Shown here: piece after piece, positions 18,181-27,313 of the stretch | Layout: each line of letters starts with the position of its first letter | Position numbering within the stretch: position 1 is the stretch's first letter | Assembly (NCBI RefSeq): GCF_900167085.1 | Contig: NZ_FUXA01000017.1 | Span: 1-45,831, forward strand | Length of the DNA: 45,831 bases | Source of the DNA: Eubacterium ruminantium | Lineage (GTDB): Bacteria > Bacillota > Clostridia > Lachnospirales > Lachnospiraceae | Direction: 5' to 3' | Notes under the pieces: generated by a model | What the model saw: the letters and a program-made list of their open reading frames with translations, nothing else | What the model was told of the DNA's origin: nothing | Databases searched by the model: none | Position numbers and translations under genes: made by a program

Positions 18181-18199
18181 TTTGCACCTCCTGGGCCAC

Positions 18200-18224
18200 A
18201 TAAGTATACATTATGATAAGTATA
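18200..18224. promoter_or_regulatory. Direct repeats in the LysR-purA divergent region
   Basis: ATAAGTATA occurs at 18200-18208 and 18216-18224, 16 bases apart, immediately upstream of the LysR ribosome binding site. An inverted CTTAT follows at 18241-18245. LysR proteins bind such AT-rich dyads near their own start, so this is a candidate operator. Confidence 0.4.
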
Positions 18225-18236
18225 ATAAATATTAAT

Positions 18237-18265
18237 TTTACTTATGTCAATATATAGGATATACT
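18237..18265 (+). promoter_or_regulatory. Candidate promoter of purA
   Basis: TTTACT (18237-18242) and TATACT (18260-18265) are separated by 17 bases. The leader to the purA start is about 120 bases. It holds two hairpins, CAAGGTG/CACCTTG (18277-18307) and ACCGG/CCGGT (18348-18367); neither has a T-run. No purine riboswitch core is visible. Confidence 0.45.
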
Positions 18266-18391
18266 GTTATTTGTGTCAAGGTGGGAAAAGGGAGAATGAT
18301 CACCTTGGTGTGAGGGGAACTATAGATGTTACGATCATAATTACGGGACCGGATCACAGATACCGGTATATAAAGGAAAGGTGGTATATTA

Positions 18392-19675
18392 ATGGTTACA
18401 GCAATAGTAGGAGCTAACTGGGGCGACGAAGGAAAAGGCAAGATGACTGACATGCTTGCTGAGAATTCAGACATAGTTATAAGATTTCAGGGCGGAGCAA
18501 ATGCCGGACATACAATCGTAAATAAATACGGAAAGTTTGCACTTCATACACTTCCATCGGGAGTATTTAATGATAATACAGTAAATATTATAGGAAATGG
18601 TGTTGCACTTGATATTGAGAAGCTTCTCAAGGAATACAATTCAGTAGTTGCTGATGGCGTTCCTGCACCAAAGCTTCTTGTATCTGACAGAGCTCAGATG
18701 GTAATGCCATATCATGTTCTTTTTGATGAATATGAAGAGGAGAGACTTAAGGGTGCATCTTTTGGATCTACTAAGTCAGGTATCGCTCCATTTTATTCAG
18801 ATAAGTATGCTAAGATCGGCTTCCAGGTAAGTGAACTTTTCGATGATGAAAAGTCTCTTAAGGAGAAGATTGAAAGAGTTATTATTCAGAAGAATGTTCT
18901 TCTTGAGCATCTTTATCATAAGCCACTTCTTACAGTAGAAGGTGTTTTTGAGACACTTATGAGATATAAGAGTCTTATCGAGCCTTATGTATGTGATGTT
19001 TCTTCATATCTTGATAAGGCTATCAAGGAAGGAAAGAATATCCTTCTTGAAGGTCAGCTCGGAACACTTAAGGATACAGATCATGGTATCTATCCAATGG
19101 TTACATCTTCATCAACACTTGCTGCTTACGGTGCTATCGGAGCAGGAATCCCTCCATATGAGATCAAGAGAGTTGTTGTAGTATGTAAGGCATACTCAAG
19201 TGCTGTAGGTGCCGGTGAATTCGTAAGTGAGATCTTCGGCGATGAAGCAGATGAATTAAGACGTCGCGGTGGTGACGGTGGTGAATTTGGTGCAACAACA
19301 GGACGTCCAAGACGTATGGGATGGTTTGACTGTGTTGCTTCTAAATACGGATGCAGAATGCAGGGCGCAACTGATGTTGCATTCTCAGTTCTTGACGTAC
19401 TTGGATATCTTGATGAAATCCCTGTATGTGTTGGATATGATATAGACGGAGAAGTTACTACAGACTTCCCTACAACAGCAAAGCTTAAAAAGGCTAAACC
19501 TGTTTATAAGGTACTTCCTGGATGGAAGACAGAGATAAGAGGTATCAAGAAATACGAAGATCTTCCTGAAAATTGCCGTAAGTATATCGAGTTTATCGAG
19601 AAGGAAATCGGTTTCCCTATCACAATGATCTCAAATGGTCCAAGCAGAGACGATATCATTTACAGAAATAACTAA
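18392..19675 (+). CDS. purA: Adenylosuccinate synthetase
   Basis: PurA joins IMP and aspartate with GTP to make adenylosuccinate, the committed step to AMP. The 427-residue protein has the glycine-rich loop GDEGKGK (11-17), the GGANAGHTIV motif near 37 and the conserved GEFGATTGRPRRMGW segment. The ribosome binding site AAGGAAAGG lies upstream of the ATG. A strong terminator follows, so it is a single-gene unit with a long leader. PurB, the next enzyme, is encoded at 8849. Confidence 0.97.
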   Translation: MVTAIVGANWGDEGKGKMTDMLAENSDIVIRFQGGANAGHTIVNKYGKFALHTLPSGVFNDNTVNIIGNGVALDIEKLLKEYNSVVADGVPAPKLLVSDRAQMVMPYHVLFDEYEEERLKGASFGSTKSGIAPFYSDKYAKIGFQVSELFDDEKSLKEKIERVIIQKNVLLEHLYHKPLLTVEGVFETLMRYKSLIEPYVCDVSSYLDKAIKEGKNILLEGQLGTLKDTDHGIYPMVTSSSTLAAYGAIGAGIPPYEIKRVVVVCKAYSSAVGAGEFVSEIFGDEADELRRRGGDGGEFGATTGRPRRMGWFDCVASKYGCRMQGATDVAFSVLDVLGYLDEIPVCVGYDIDGEVTTDFPTTAKLKKAKPVYKVLPGWKTEIRGIKKYEDLPENCRKYIEFIEKEIGFPITMISNGPSRDDIIYRNN

Positions 19676-19704
19676 TTTAGATAAATTTACGGACTTGGTC
19701 CTTT

Positions 19705-19756
19705 AATAAAAAGACTTCATGTTATGCCCGGCCGGCTGACGTGGAGTCTTTTTATT
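19705..19756 (+). terminator. Intrinsic terminator after purA
   Basis: AATAAAAAGACT (19705-19716) pairs perfectly with AGTCTTTTTATT (19745-19756) around a 28-nt loop that contains a GCCGGC palindrome. The A/T-rich outer stem could serve both strands. Confidence 0.85.
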
Positions 19757-19799
19757 ATATAGAAGAAAGATAAGGTTCAATCTTGTGAATCTCTATATC

Positions 19800-19828
19800 T
19801 TGAAGTATAAGCGGCTTTAGTTTATAAT
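19800..19828 (+). promoter_or_regulatory. Sigma-A promoter of the YcxB-like gene
   Basis: TTGAAG (19800-19805) and a perfect TATAAT (19823-19828) are separated by 17 bases, 40 bases before the ATG. Confidence 0.7.
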
Positions 19829-19868
19829 GCATAGAGTGTTTATTTGATTTTGGATTCGGGAGATATTT

Positions 19869-20339
19869 ATGATAGCTTATTCAGTTAAAAAAAATAAACG
19901 TTCAAGAATGACATTCAGGTTACTTGGACTTTTCTTTGTGGCTTTTACGTCGCTTCTGATAGTTCCGGTTATTCTTGGATATGATAAACATAGTGTCTTT
20001 ACACTCATAATAGCATTCTTGCTTGGTTGTTACGGTTTGGCACTTTTCTTTCATTCCTTCGGAAAAACACAATATGATATAATGTATGAATTTCATGAAG
20101 ATGAGATAGTTGTTAAGCATCATAGAGGCCAGACCATATATAGATATGAAGACGTTGTGGATTATTCAATTGTTTCGCCTATTGATCCAAATGTTTACAG
20201 CATAATTAATTTGAAGTTTAAAAAGGAAGATTATGTGATTCCATTTTCATTTAAGAAGGAATTTGCAGATAAAATATATACTCATTTAAATGAGAGAGTT
20301 ACATCGAAACTTTTACAGGATGAATTAGAGGGTAAATAA
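19869..20339 (+). CDS. Small membrane protein with YcxB-like C-terminal domain
   Basis: The 156-residue protein has two adjacent hydrophobic helices (about 17-37 and 43-63) followed by a soluble region (about 72-150). The pattern of that region, YEFHEDEIVVKHHRG with a later IYRYEDV, resembles the YcxB-like domain of small Firmicutes membrane proteins. These proteins have no established biochemical function. The start follows a GGGAG site, and the gene has its own promoter. It precedes a HAD phosphatase gene by 59 bases and may be co-transcribed with it. Confidence 0.65.
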   Translation: MIAYSVKKNKRSRMTFRLLGLFFVAFTSLLIVPVILGYDKHSVFTLIIAFLLGCYGLALFFHSFGKTQYDIMYEFHEDEIVVKHHRGQTIYRYEDVVDYSIVSPIDPNVYSIINLKFKKEDYVIPFSFKKEFADKIYTHLNERVTSKLLQDELEGK

Positions 20340-20398
20340 TTCATCAGACAGTATCATTTAACCGGGATGGTTAAGAAAATATTTTATAGAGGTTATTT

Positions 20399-21199
20399 AT
20401 GATCAAACTTATTGTAAGTGATATAGATGGTACTTTGGTTCCTGACGGTACCGATCAGATAGATCCGGAGATGTTTACTCTCATTAAAAGGATGAAAGAG
20501 TATGGCATAAAATTTGCGGGTGCCAGCGGAAGACAGTATGTCAGTATGAGAAAGCTTTTTGCACCTGTAAGAGATGATATCTATTATATTACCGATAACG
20601 GAAGTATTCTTAGAGATAAGAATAAGGTTTATTCGATGAATGTGATAGAGAGAGATGTGCTTTTTGAACTTATTAGAGATGTCAAAAAGTTGGATAACTG
20701 TGATATAATGCTTTGCGGGCTTGATACAGCATACTGCGAAGACAAAAGTGAGATGTTCCTTTGGATGAGGGACTCTTACAAATATAATATTAAAGTTCTC
20801 GGTGACTTTGAGAGATATCTTGAAGATGATATCGTGAAGCTTTCTATTTATAAGAAAGACACCGTTGAGCAGGAAGTTATGGAATGGTTCTATCCGAAAT
20901 GGAAAGACAGATTTGTTATAGCATCTGCCGGAACCATGTGGATGGACATAGTTAATCCGGGTGCCGATAAAGGCAGTGCGCTTAAGATACTTATGAAAGA
21001 GCTGGGACTTAAGAAAGAAGAAGTAATGGCCTTTGGAGATAATATAAATGATCTCGGACTTCTTCAGGCAGCGGGTGAAAGTTATGCGATAGGAAGCGCC
21101 AGAGAAGAGGTTAAAAATGCTGCAAAGCATATAGCGCCGCCACTTTCGGAATATGGAGAAACTATTGCCATAAGAGAATTCCTGGATAAAAATTTTTAA
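20399..21199 (+). CDS. Cof-type HAD-IIB sugar-phosphatase family protein
   Basis: A 266-residue haloacid-dehalogenase family hydrolase. Motif I is SDIDGTLV (7-14, nucleophile Asp9), and the C-terminal motif IV is FGDNINDLGLL. The cap domain between them is of the type IIB (Cof) kind. Such enzymes dephosphorylate sugar phosphates, flavin precursors or other small phosphorylated metabolites in the cytoplasm; the substrate cannot be inferred. AGAGG precedes the ATG. Confidence 0.9.
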   Translation: MIKLIVSDIDGTLVPDGTDQIDPEMFTLIKRMKEYGIKFAGASGRQYVSMRKLFAPVRDDIYYITDNGSILRDKNKVYSMNVIERDVLFELIRDVKKLDNCDIMLCGLDTAYCEDKSEMFLWMRDSYKYNIKVLGDFERYLEDDIVKLSIYKKDTVEQEVMEWFYPKWKDRFVIASAGTMWMDIVNPGADKGSALKILMKELGLKKEEVMAFGDNINDLGLLQAAGESYAIGSAREEVKNAAKHIAPPLSEYGETIAIREFLDKNF

Positions 21200-21227
21200 C
21201 CGAACTTACTAATAGGAGGAATATAAA

Positions 21228-22433
21228 ATGAGTAAGATTGAGATGAAAACACCACTTGTTGAGATGGATGGAGATGAGATGACAAGAATACTCTGGAAGT
21301 ATATTAAGGATGAACTTCTTCTTCCTTTTATCGACCTTAAGACAGAGTATTATGACCTTGGACTTCCTCACAGAAATGAGACAGATGATAAGGTTACATT
21401 TGATTCTGCATATGCTACACAGAAATACGGAGTAGCTGTAAAATGTGCAACTATCACACCAAATGCTGCCCGTGTAGAAGAGTATAACCTTAAGGAAATG
21501 TGGAAGAGTCCAAACGGTACTATCAGAGCTATCCTTGACGGTACTGTTTTCAGAGCTCCTATTATCGTAAAAGGTATTGAGCCATGCGTAAAGAACTGGA
21601 AGCAGCCTATCACTATCGCGAGACATGCATATGGTGATGTTTATAAGGCTTCGGAGATGAAGATTCCGGGACCTGGAAAGGTTGAACTTGTATATACAGC
21701 TGCAGACGGATCACAGGAATCAGTTCTTGTTCATGAGTTTAATTCAGCAGGTATAGTTCAGGGTATGCACAATCTTGAGCCTTCTATCGAAAGCTTTGCT
21801 AAGAGCTGCTTTAACTATGCCCTTGATACAAAGCAGAGCCTTTGGTTTGCTACAAAGGATACTATTTCTAAGAAGTATGATCATACATTTAAGGATATTT
21901 TCCAGGAAATATATGATGCAGAATATAAAGAGAAATTCGAAGCAGCAGGAATCGAGTATTTCTATACACTTATCGATGATGCTGTAGCAAGAGTTATGAA
22001 GTCTAAGGGTGGATTCATCTGGGCATGCAAGAACTATGACGGAGATGTTATGAGTGATATGCTTTCATCTGCATTTGGTTCACTTGCAATGATGACATCT
22101 GTACTTGTTTCGCCAAGCGGAGTATATGAATATGAAGCTGCACACGGAACAGTTCAGAGACATTATTATAAGCATCTTGCAGGAGAGGAAACATCTACAA
22201 ACCCTGTTGCTACTATCTTTGCATGGACAGGCGCACTTCGTAAGAGAGGTGAACTTGATGGAACTCCTGAGCTTATGACATTTGCTGATAAGCTTGAGAA
22301 AGCTACTATTGATACTATCGAAGGCGGTAAGATGACTAAGGATCTTGCACTCATTACAGAACTTAGCGATGTTACTGTTCTTAATACAGAAGATTTCATA
22401 AAGGCTATACGTTCAACACTTGAGAACATGTAA
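21228..22433 (+). CDS. icd: NADP-dependent isocitrate dehydrogenase (homodimeric, eukaryote-like type)
   Basis: The enzyme decarboxylates isocitrate to 2-oxoglutarate, making NADPH. The 401-residue sequence beginning [20 protein letters not shown] matches the type II homodimeric IDH group found in eukaryotes and some Clostridia and Bacteroidetes, rather than the E. coli Icd type. The sequence [16 protein letters not shown] and the [12 protein letters not shown] substrate loop are characteristic. AGGAGG lies 10 bases before the ATG. With the citrate synthase at 31483 it gives part of the oxidative branch to glutamate; aconitase is not in the window. Confidence 0.95.
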   Translation: MSKIEMKTPLVEMDGDEMTRILWKYIKDELLLPFIDLKTEYYDLGLPHRNETDDKVTFDSAYATQKYGVAVKCATITPNAARVEEYNLKEMWKSPNGTIRAILDGTVFRAPIIVKGIEPCVKNWKQPITIARHAYGDVYKASEMKIPGPGKVELVYTAADGSQESVLVHEFNSAGIVQGMHNLEPSIESFAKSCFNYALDTKQSLWFATKDTISKKYDHTFKDIFQEIYDAEYKEKFEAAGIEYFYTLIDDAVARVMKSKGGFIWACKNYDGDVMSDMLSSAFGSLAMMTSVLVSPSGVYEYEAAHGTVQRHYYKHLAGEETSTNPVATIFAWTGALRKRGELDGTPELMTFADKLEKATIDTIEGGKMTKDLALITELSDVTVLNTEDFIKAIRSTLENM

Positions 22434-22480
22434 TCAGACTTTATAAATGCTATATAAGCAATACTTGAAATTTGTTATAG

Positions 22481-25400
22481 GTGAATGATTTGAGTATCTG
22501 GACCATACTTGGTATTGACGAAACAAAAGATCTGGACAAACTAAAGAATGCATATAGAGCCAAGCTCTCCGAGAATAATCCTGAGGATAATCCGGAGGGC
22601 TTTAAAGTCCTGCGCGCTTCTTATGAAGAGGCAGTAAGGCTTGCAAATGAAAAGCATTCTGAAGAGGAAGTGCAGGACGAGGATGGTTCGGATACTTTTA
22701 ATGAAAGAGAATATAATATAGAAGATCCGCAGGATTCTGAAGATTTCAGAATGGCTGTGGAAGATATCTATAAGAATTTTTACAGAAGGATAGATCCAAA
22801 GGAGTGGCAAAGACTTCTTGATACAGAATTTGCAGTCAGCCTTGATACTTCAACAGAGGCTATGGATGTGATCCTTCGTTTCTTTATGGAGAATATTTAT
22901 ATTCCCCAGTATATTTTTAAGATTTTTGTCGAAACATTCTCAATAGATGACAGAAGGCAGGACCTTTCTGAGGTATATCCTCAGGATTATATTGATTATT
23001 TCATCAATAATTCTATTTATCCGGATATGATCGACTACCGCCTTTTTACAGGACCGGAAGATGCTGATTATGACGGGTATATCAATCGTTTTGCCGATCT
23101 TCTTGGGGCTATCAAAAAGGGAGATATTGCTGAACAGGAATCTATCCTTCAGGAACTAATTGAATCGTCTATTAAAAATCCTTACCTGGATATAAATATA
23201 TGTAAAATGCAGTGTTATAAGGGAGAACTTGATGAGGCCCTTGAAACAGCTAAGAGTCTTGTGGAAAAACTTCCGGGGAATACAGATGCACTTACCTGTA
23301 TGGGCGATGTATATCTTGACCGTTCAGAATATGAAGAAGCAAAGAAATGCTATGAGGATGCTTTAAGCATAAATCCTTCTTCAATAGTTCCGAAAGTAAG
23401 ACTTGTTGAGATAAAGTGCTACACAGGTCAGCCGGTTAAAGCTAAGGAAGACTGCCTTGAGCTGACCAAAGAAAGACCGTATGATGCATATATTCTCGGT
23501 CTTCTTGAGAAATGCAACGAGCTCATAATTAAAGAAAATAAGGAAAAGAAGGATGAAGATATGTCTGATGAAGACAGACATAGATTTGTTCTTGATACTG
23601 CATGGGCGTATTATCAGTCTTATGATGCTGCAAATTCGGTTAAAATTTTGTCAACTATCGATCCGTTTGATAATGAGATCATTGAATATAATAATCTTAA
23701 AGGACGTTCATATCTGGTGCTTCATGAGCCGGTTAAAGCGAGAGAATGCTTTATAAAATGGATGAATGAACTGGACCGTCTCGATTCGGAAGATCCTTTC
23801 TCTGAAGAAGGAATTAAGCAGTTGAAGAGAAGACCATATGTTAATTACCTTTTGGGCTCAACATATTTACAGGAAAATGAGCGTAAGAAAGCTGAAGAAT
23901 ATATAGATCTTGCGCTTGAAAATGAATTTGAGGAAAGAATCGTTGCGGAGGAATCAAAGTGCGAACTCCTTTATGATCAGGAAAGATATAGTGAATGTCT
24001 CAATATGTGTGAAACAGTTCTGAAAAATGAAAAGAATTTTGTGGCACAGCTGTATCTTGCCAGAACATATTTTAAACTTGGGAATTACCTTAAGGCTCTT
24101 GATGAGGCGTATAAGGTTGAAAAGATCTATCCATATAATGTATCTCCTTATAAGCTTGAGATGGATATATATATCAAGGTCAAGCAGTACAGGGATGCAG
24201 AAGAAATAGTTAAAAAATACAGTGGCCTTAATCCGGAAAGCAATCTTTGCAAGATGATGAAAGCGAAAATTCTTGTGGAAGAAAAAGGGGATTATGTGAA
24301 TGCTTTGGATATCATTAAAAATATTGATATGCAGGTGGAGCATAATGACATAGAAGATAAGGCTGAATTCTATCTTCTGAAGGGCGACTGCTATCAGAAT
24401 GTGAATGGTCTTCCGGAAGCGGAAAAGTCATATAATGAGATTCTTAAATTTGATCCGGACAATAAAAAGGTTCACAGATGTCTTGGAATGGTTTACAGGA
24501 AAATGCTTAAGTTCCACGAAGCAGTTGCTGCATATTCAAGACAGATAGAACTTGCCGGAAGGGATACGGATTATCTTTTCAGAGCCTTGACTTACAAGGT
24601 TTTAGGTGAATATAAAAAAGCAGATAAAGATTATGATGTGGTATTACAATATACAAAACCACAGGCATATGTATATACATTGTCGGCAGAGAACAAACTC
24701 AAAATGGGAGAGTATCAGGAGGCAGTAGACCTTTTTATCAAAGGATATGATAATTCTACAAATGCTCTTGATAAAGACAGGGCGAGATTTGGACTTGTCG
24801 AGGCATATAGATATCAGGAAAGATATGAAGAAGCTTTGGAAGAGATAAAGATTCTTTGCAGTGAAGCAGGTGATAAGGCGAGAGCGAATTTCGAGTATGC
24901 TTCCATACTTTCTTTCCTGGGAAGATTCGAAGAAGCAGAAACTGTTGTAGGCAAGATGCTATACAGCAGTTATAAAGTAGATAGAAGAGTTTATGAAGAA
25001 CTTTGCAATATGAAATGCGCAAAGGGCGAACTTAGTGCAGCGGAGAAGCTGGTTAAAAAAGCAGGGGATGAGGGCATAGATACTCATACCATGGAATTAT
25101 ATATAGCCCGTCTTCTTCTTGACAGGAAGGAGTACGCAAAGGCAGAAAAATATTTCCTTAGGGCAAATGAAGGTTCATATAAAGCATTTAGTGAGCTTTC
25201 GGAAGCTGCGGCCGGACAGTTTGGAGGAAAGACCAGATATAAAAGATATAAGGATATGTTCCTTAAATTATCGGATGGTAAAATAACTCCTGAAACCTTG
25301 GTTGAAACAGCCAGGATCTGTAGGTTGGAGAAGGATTTTGATAAGGCTGAGAGGCTGCTTAAGGAAGCAATCAGCATGAATATAGGATCTTTTGGGTCTA

Positions 25401-25549
25401 CTATTTTATACGGAGAAAGCTATAAGGAGTTATGCAAGGTATATATAGCTTCAAAACAGAGGAGCAAATTGGCGGAAGTTTTGGAACAAGCCAGAAGATA
25501 TATGGGCTATAGTGAGTGGCTGGAAAATCTTGCAAAAGAGATGAAATGA
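22481..25549 (+). CDS. Large TPR protein with N-terminal DjlB/DjlC-like J domain
   Basis: The 1,022-residue cytoplasmic protein begins with a J-like domain (about 5-55): WTILGIDETKDLDKLKNAYR, then NNPEDNPEGFKVLRASYEEA. The canonical HPD triad is replaced by NPE, but the following PEDNPEGF pattern matches the HscC-partner J proteins (DjlB/DjlC type). Residues about 220-1000 are a long series of tetratricopeptide repeats, for example ALTCMGDVYLDRSEYEEAKK and YRYQERYEEALEEI. Its last four bases overlap the following Hsp70 gene, so it is very probably that chaperone's dedicated co-chaperone and scaffold. The start is uncertain: GTG at 22481, or TTG at 22490 with AGGTGA just upstream. Confidence 0.8.
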   Translation: MNDLSIWTILGIDETKDLDKLKNAYRAKLSENNPEDNPEGFKVLRASYEEAVRLANEKHSEEEVQDEDGSDTFNEREYNIEDPQDSEDFRMAVEDIYKNFYRRIDPKEWQRLLDTEFAVSLDTSTEAMDVILRFFMENIYIPQYIFKIFVETFSIDDRRQDLSEVYPQDYIDYFINNSIYPDMIDYRLFTGPEDADYDGYINRFADLLGAIKKGDIAEQESILQELIESSIKNPYLDINICKMQCYKGELDEALETAKSLVEKLPGNTDALTCMGDVYLDRSEYEEAKKCYEDALSINPSSIVPKVRLVEIKCYTGQPVKAKEDCLELTKERPYDAYILGLLEKCNELIIKENKEKKDEDMSDEDRHRFVLDTAWAYYQSYDAANSVKILSTIDPFDNEIIEYNNLKGRSYLVLHEPVKARECFIKWMNELDRLDSEDPFSEEGIKQLKRRPYVNYLLGSTYLQENERKKAEEYIDLALENEFEERIVAEESKCELLYDQERYSECLNMCETVLKNEKNFVAQLYLARTYFKLGNYLKALDEAYKVEKIYPYNVSPYKLEMDIYIKVKQYRDAEEIVKKYSGLNPESNLCKMMKAKILVEEKGDYVNALDIIKNIDMQVEHNDIEDKAEFYLLKGDCYQNVNGLPEAEKSYNEILKFDPDNKKVHRCLGMVYRKMLKFHEAVAAYSRQIELAGRDTDYLFRALTYKVLGEYKKADKDYDVVLQYTKPQAYVYTLSAENKLKMGEYQEAVDLFIKGYDNSTNALDKDRARFGLVEAYRYQERYEEALEEIKILCSEAGDKARANFEYASILSFLGRFEEAETVVGKMLYSSYKVDRRVYEELCNMKCAKGELSAAEKLVKKAGDEGIDTHTMELYIARLLLDRKEYAKAEKYFLRANEGSYKAFSELSEAAAGQFGGKTRYKRYKDMFLKLSDGKITPETLVETARICRLEKDFDKAERLLKEAISMNIGSFGSTILYGESYKELCKVYIASKQRSKLAEVLEQARRYMGYSEWLENLAKEMK

Positions 25550-27264
25550 TAGTTGGAATCGATCTTGGAACAACAAACAGTTTAATTGCATATTACACAC
25601 CTGAAGGACCTGTTGTTATACCTAATCGTTTTGGCGAGAAACTTACTCCTTCTGTCGTCAGTGTAGACAGTGAAGGAACAGTTTATGTGGGAAAGACAGC
25701 TGAAGAAAGAATGATCAGTTTTCCGAGAGAGTCAGCGTCTCTATTTAAAAGAGATATGGGTTCTATGAAAAAATATACTCTTGGAAATGATAAGTTCACT
25801 CCTACAGAGTTATCAGGATTTATTCTTAAAGCATTAAAGGAAGATGCGGAAGCATTTCTTGGAGAGAAGATAGAAGAAGCGGTAATCAGTGTTCCTGCAT
25901 ATTTTAACGATCATCAGCGTAAAGCTACGAAGGAAGCGGGAGAGCTGGCAGGATTCAGAGTTGAAAGAATCATCAGCGAACCTACAGCTGCGGCTATAGC
26001 TTACGGGCTCGATAAAAAGGAAGCGGATACAAGATTTCTTGTATTTGATCTTGGCGGTGGAACCTTTGATGTTTCAATACTTGAATTATTCAATAATATC
26101 ATGGAAGTAAGGGCGGTTGCCGGTGACAATTCTCTTGGCGGCCAGGATTTTACGGATGAAATTTATAAGCAGTTCATCAAAAAAAATGATATAGATGAAA
26201 CTGCACTTAGCGATAAAGAAAAAAGAATACTTAAAAGACGAGCGGAAGTGTGTAAGATTCAGATTTCGCAGAGCGGTAAAGGCAGTATTGATTTCGTAAA
26301 GAATGATAAAGATTATCATTTTGAAATGGATTCTGATGAACTTGAGAAGGCATGTCAGACATTGTTCGGCAGGATAAGACGTCCTATTGAGAAAAGTCTT
26401 TCAGATGCGAAGCTGAAGATCAAAGATATTGATGAGATCATTCTTGTGGGTGGCGCGACAAAGCTTCCTGTATTAAGAAAATTTGTGGGCAGACTTTTTG
26501 GAGGGTTTCCGAATGTCGGCATAAATCCTGATGAAGTTGTAGCATCGGGAGTTGCGATGCATGCAGCTATGAAGGAGAGAAATGAAGCGCTTCGAGAGAT
26601 GATCCTGACCGATGTATGTCCATTTACCCTTGGTACTGAGATAAGTGTCAAGAAGGGTGAAGGCGAGGGTGTCAGAGAAAATGGCCATTATCTGCCTATC
26701 ATTGAAAGAAATACAGTCATACCGGTAAGTAGAACTCACAGGGTTTATACAGCAAGTGATAATCAGAATATTATCAGAATACTTGTGCTTCAGGGTGAAA
26801 GCAGATTTGCTTCCAATAATCTGAAACTCGGAGAACTGGAGATACCTGTTCCACCGGGACCTGAAGGAAAAGAAGCTGCAGATATAACATTTACATATGA
26901 TATAAATTCCATACTGGAAGTTATGGTAAAGGTTGTATCAACAGGAGTGACCAAAAAGGTCATAATTAAAAATGAAACAAGTATGCTCACGGATGAAGAA
27001 GCTGAAGCCAGAATGGAACAGCTTGCGGATCTTAAGATAAATCCGAGAGAGCAGGAGATCAATAAATATCTTATTGCCCGAGGTGAAAGATTATATGAAG
27101 AGGCAACGGGTACAAGAAGAGAACGTATTGAAAGGGAACTTATCAGATTCGATTCGGCTTTAAATACGCAGGATAAGAGAGAGATAGAACTTGCGGGAAG
27201 AGAACTTAAGGAATTCCTGGATAACATAGATGACGAATCAGATGTTGAAGATAGGGACGAATAA
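25546..27264 (+). CDS. Hsp70-family chaperone, HscC-like
   Basis: This 572-residue protein has the Hsp70 ATPase signatures: IVGIDLGTTNSLIAYY (2-17), FLVFDLGGGTFDVSILEL and ILVGGATKLP. The substrate-binding domain runs from about 375, and a short helical lid ends in an acidic tail. It is shorter than DnaK and close in size to E. coli HscC. The start is the ATG of an ATGA overlap at 25546, which ties its translation to the J/TPR gene before it. The likely role is a specialised folding or assembly chaperone whose clients are chosen by that TPR partner. Because DnaK is normally encoded with GrpE and DnaJ, this is a second Hsp70. Confidence 0.88.
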   Translation: MIVGIDLGTTNSLIAYYTPEGPVVIPNRFGEKLTPSVVSVDSEGTVYVGKTAEERMISFPRESASLFKRDMGSMKKYTLGNDKFTPTELSGFILKALKEDAEAFLGEKIEEAVISVPAYFNDHQRKATKEAGELAGFRVERIISEPTAAAIAYGLDKKEADTRFLVFDLGGGTFDVSILELFNNIMEVRAVAGDNSLGGQDFTDEIYKQFIKKNDIDETALSDKEKRILKRRAEVCKIQISQSGKGSIDFVKNDKDYHFEMDSDELEKACQTLFGRIRRPIEKSLSDAKLKIKDIDEIILVGGATKLPVLRKFVGRLFGGFPNVGINPDEVVASGVAMHAAMKERNEALREMILTDVCPFTLGTEISVKKGEGEGVRENGHYLPIIERNTVIPVSRTHRVYTASDNQNIIRILVLQGESRFASNNLKLGELEIPVPPGPEGKEAADITFTYDINSILEVMVKVVSTGVTKKVIIKNETSMLTDEEAEARMEQLADLKINPREQEINKYLIARGERLYEEATGTRRERIERELIRFDSALNTQDKREIELAGRELKEFLDNIDDESDVEDRDE

Positions 27265-27313
27265 TTTATTCGAAGCAAATAGCCGTTGTTTTGGCAAAAA
27301 TGAGGATGATTGA

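Noticed and set aside
20393-21130. Long open frame on the minus strand opposite the HAD phosphatase gene
   Set aside because: It covers a clear plus-strand HAD gene almost completely, has no ribosome binding site and no family resemblance; it is a shadow of AT-rich codon use.
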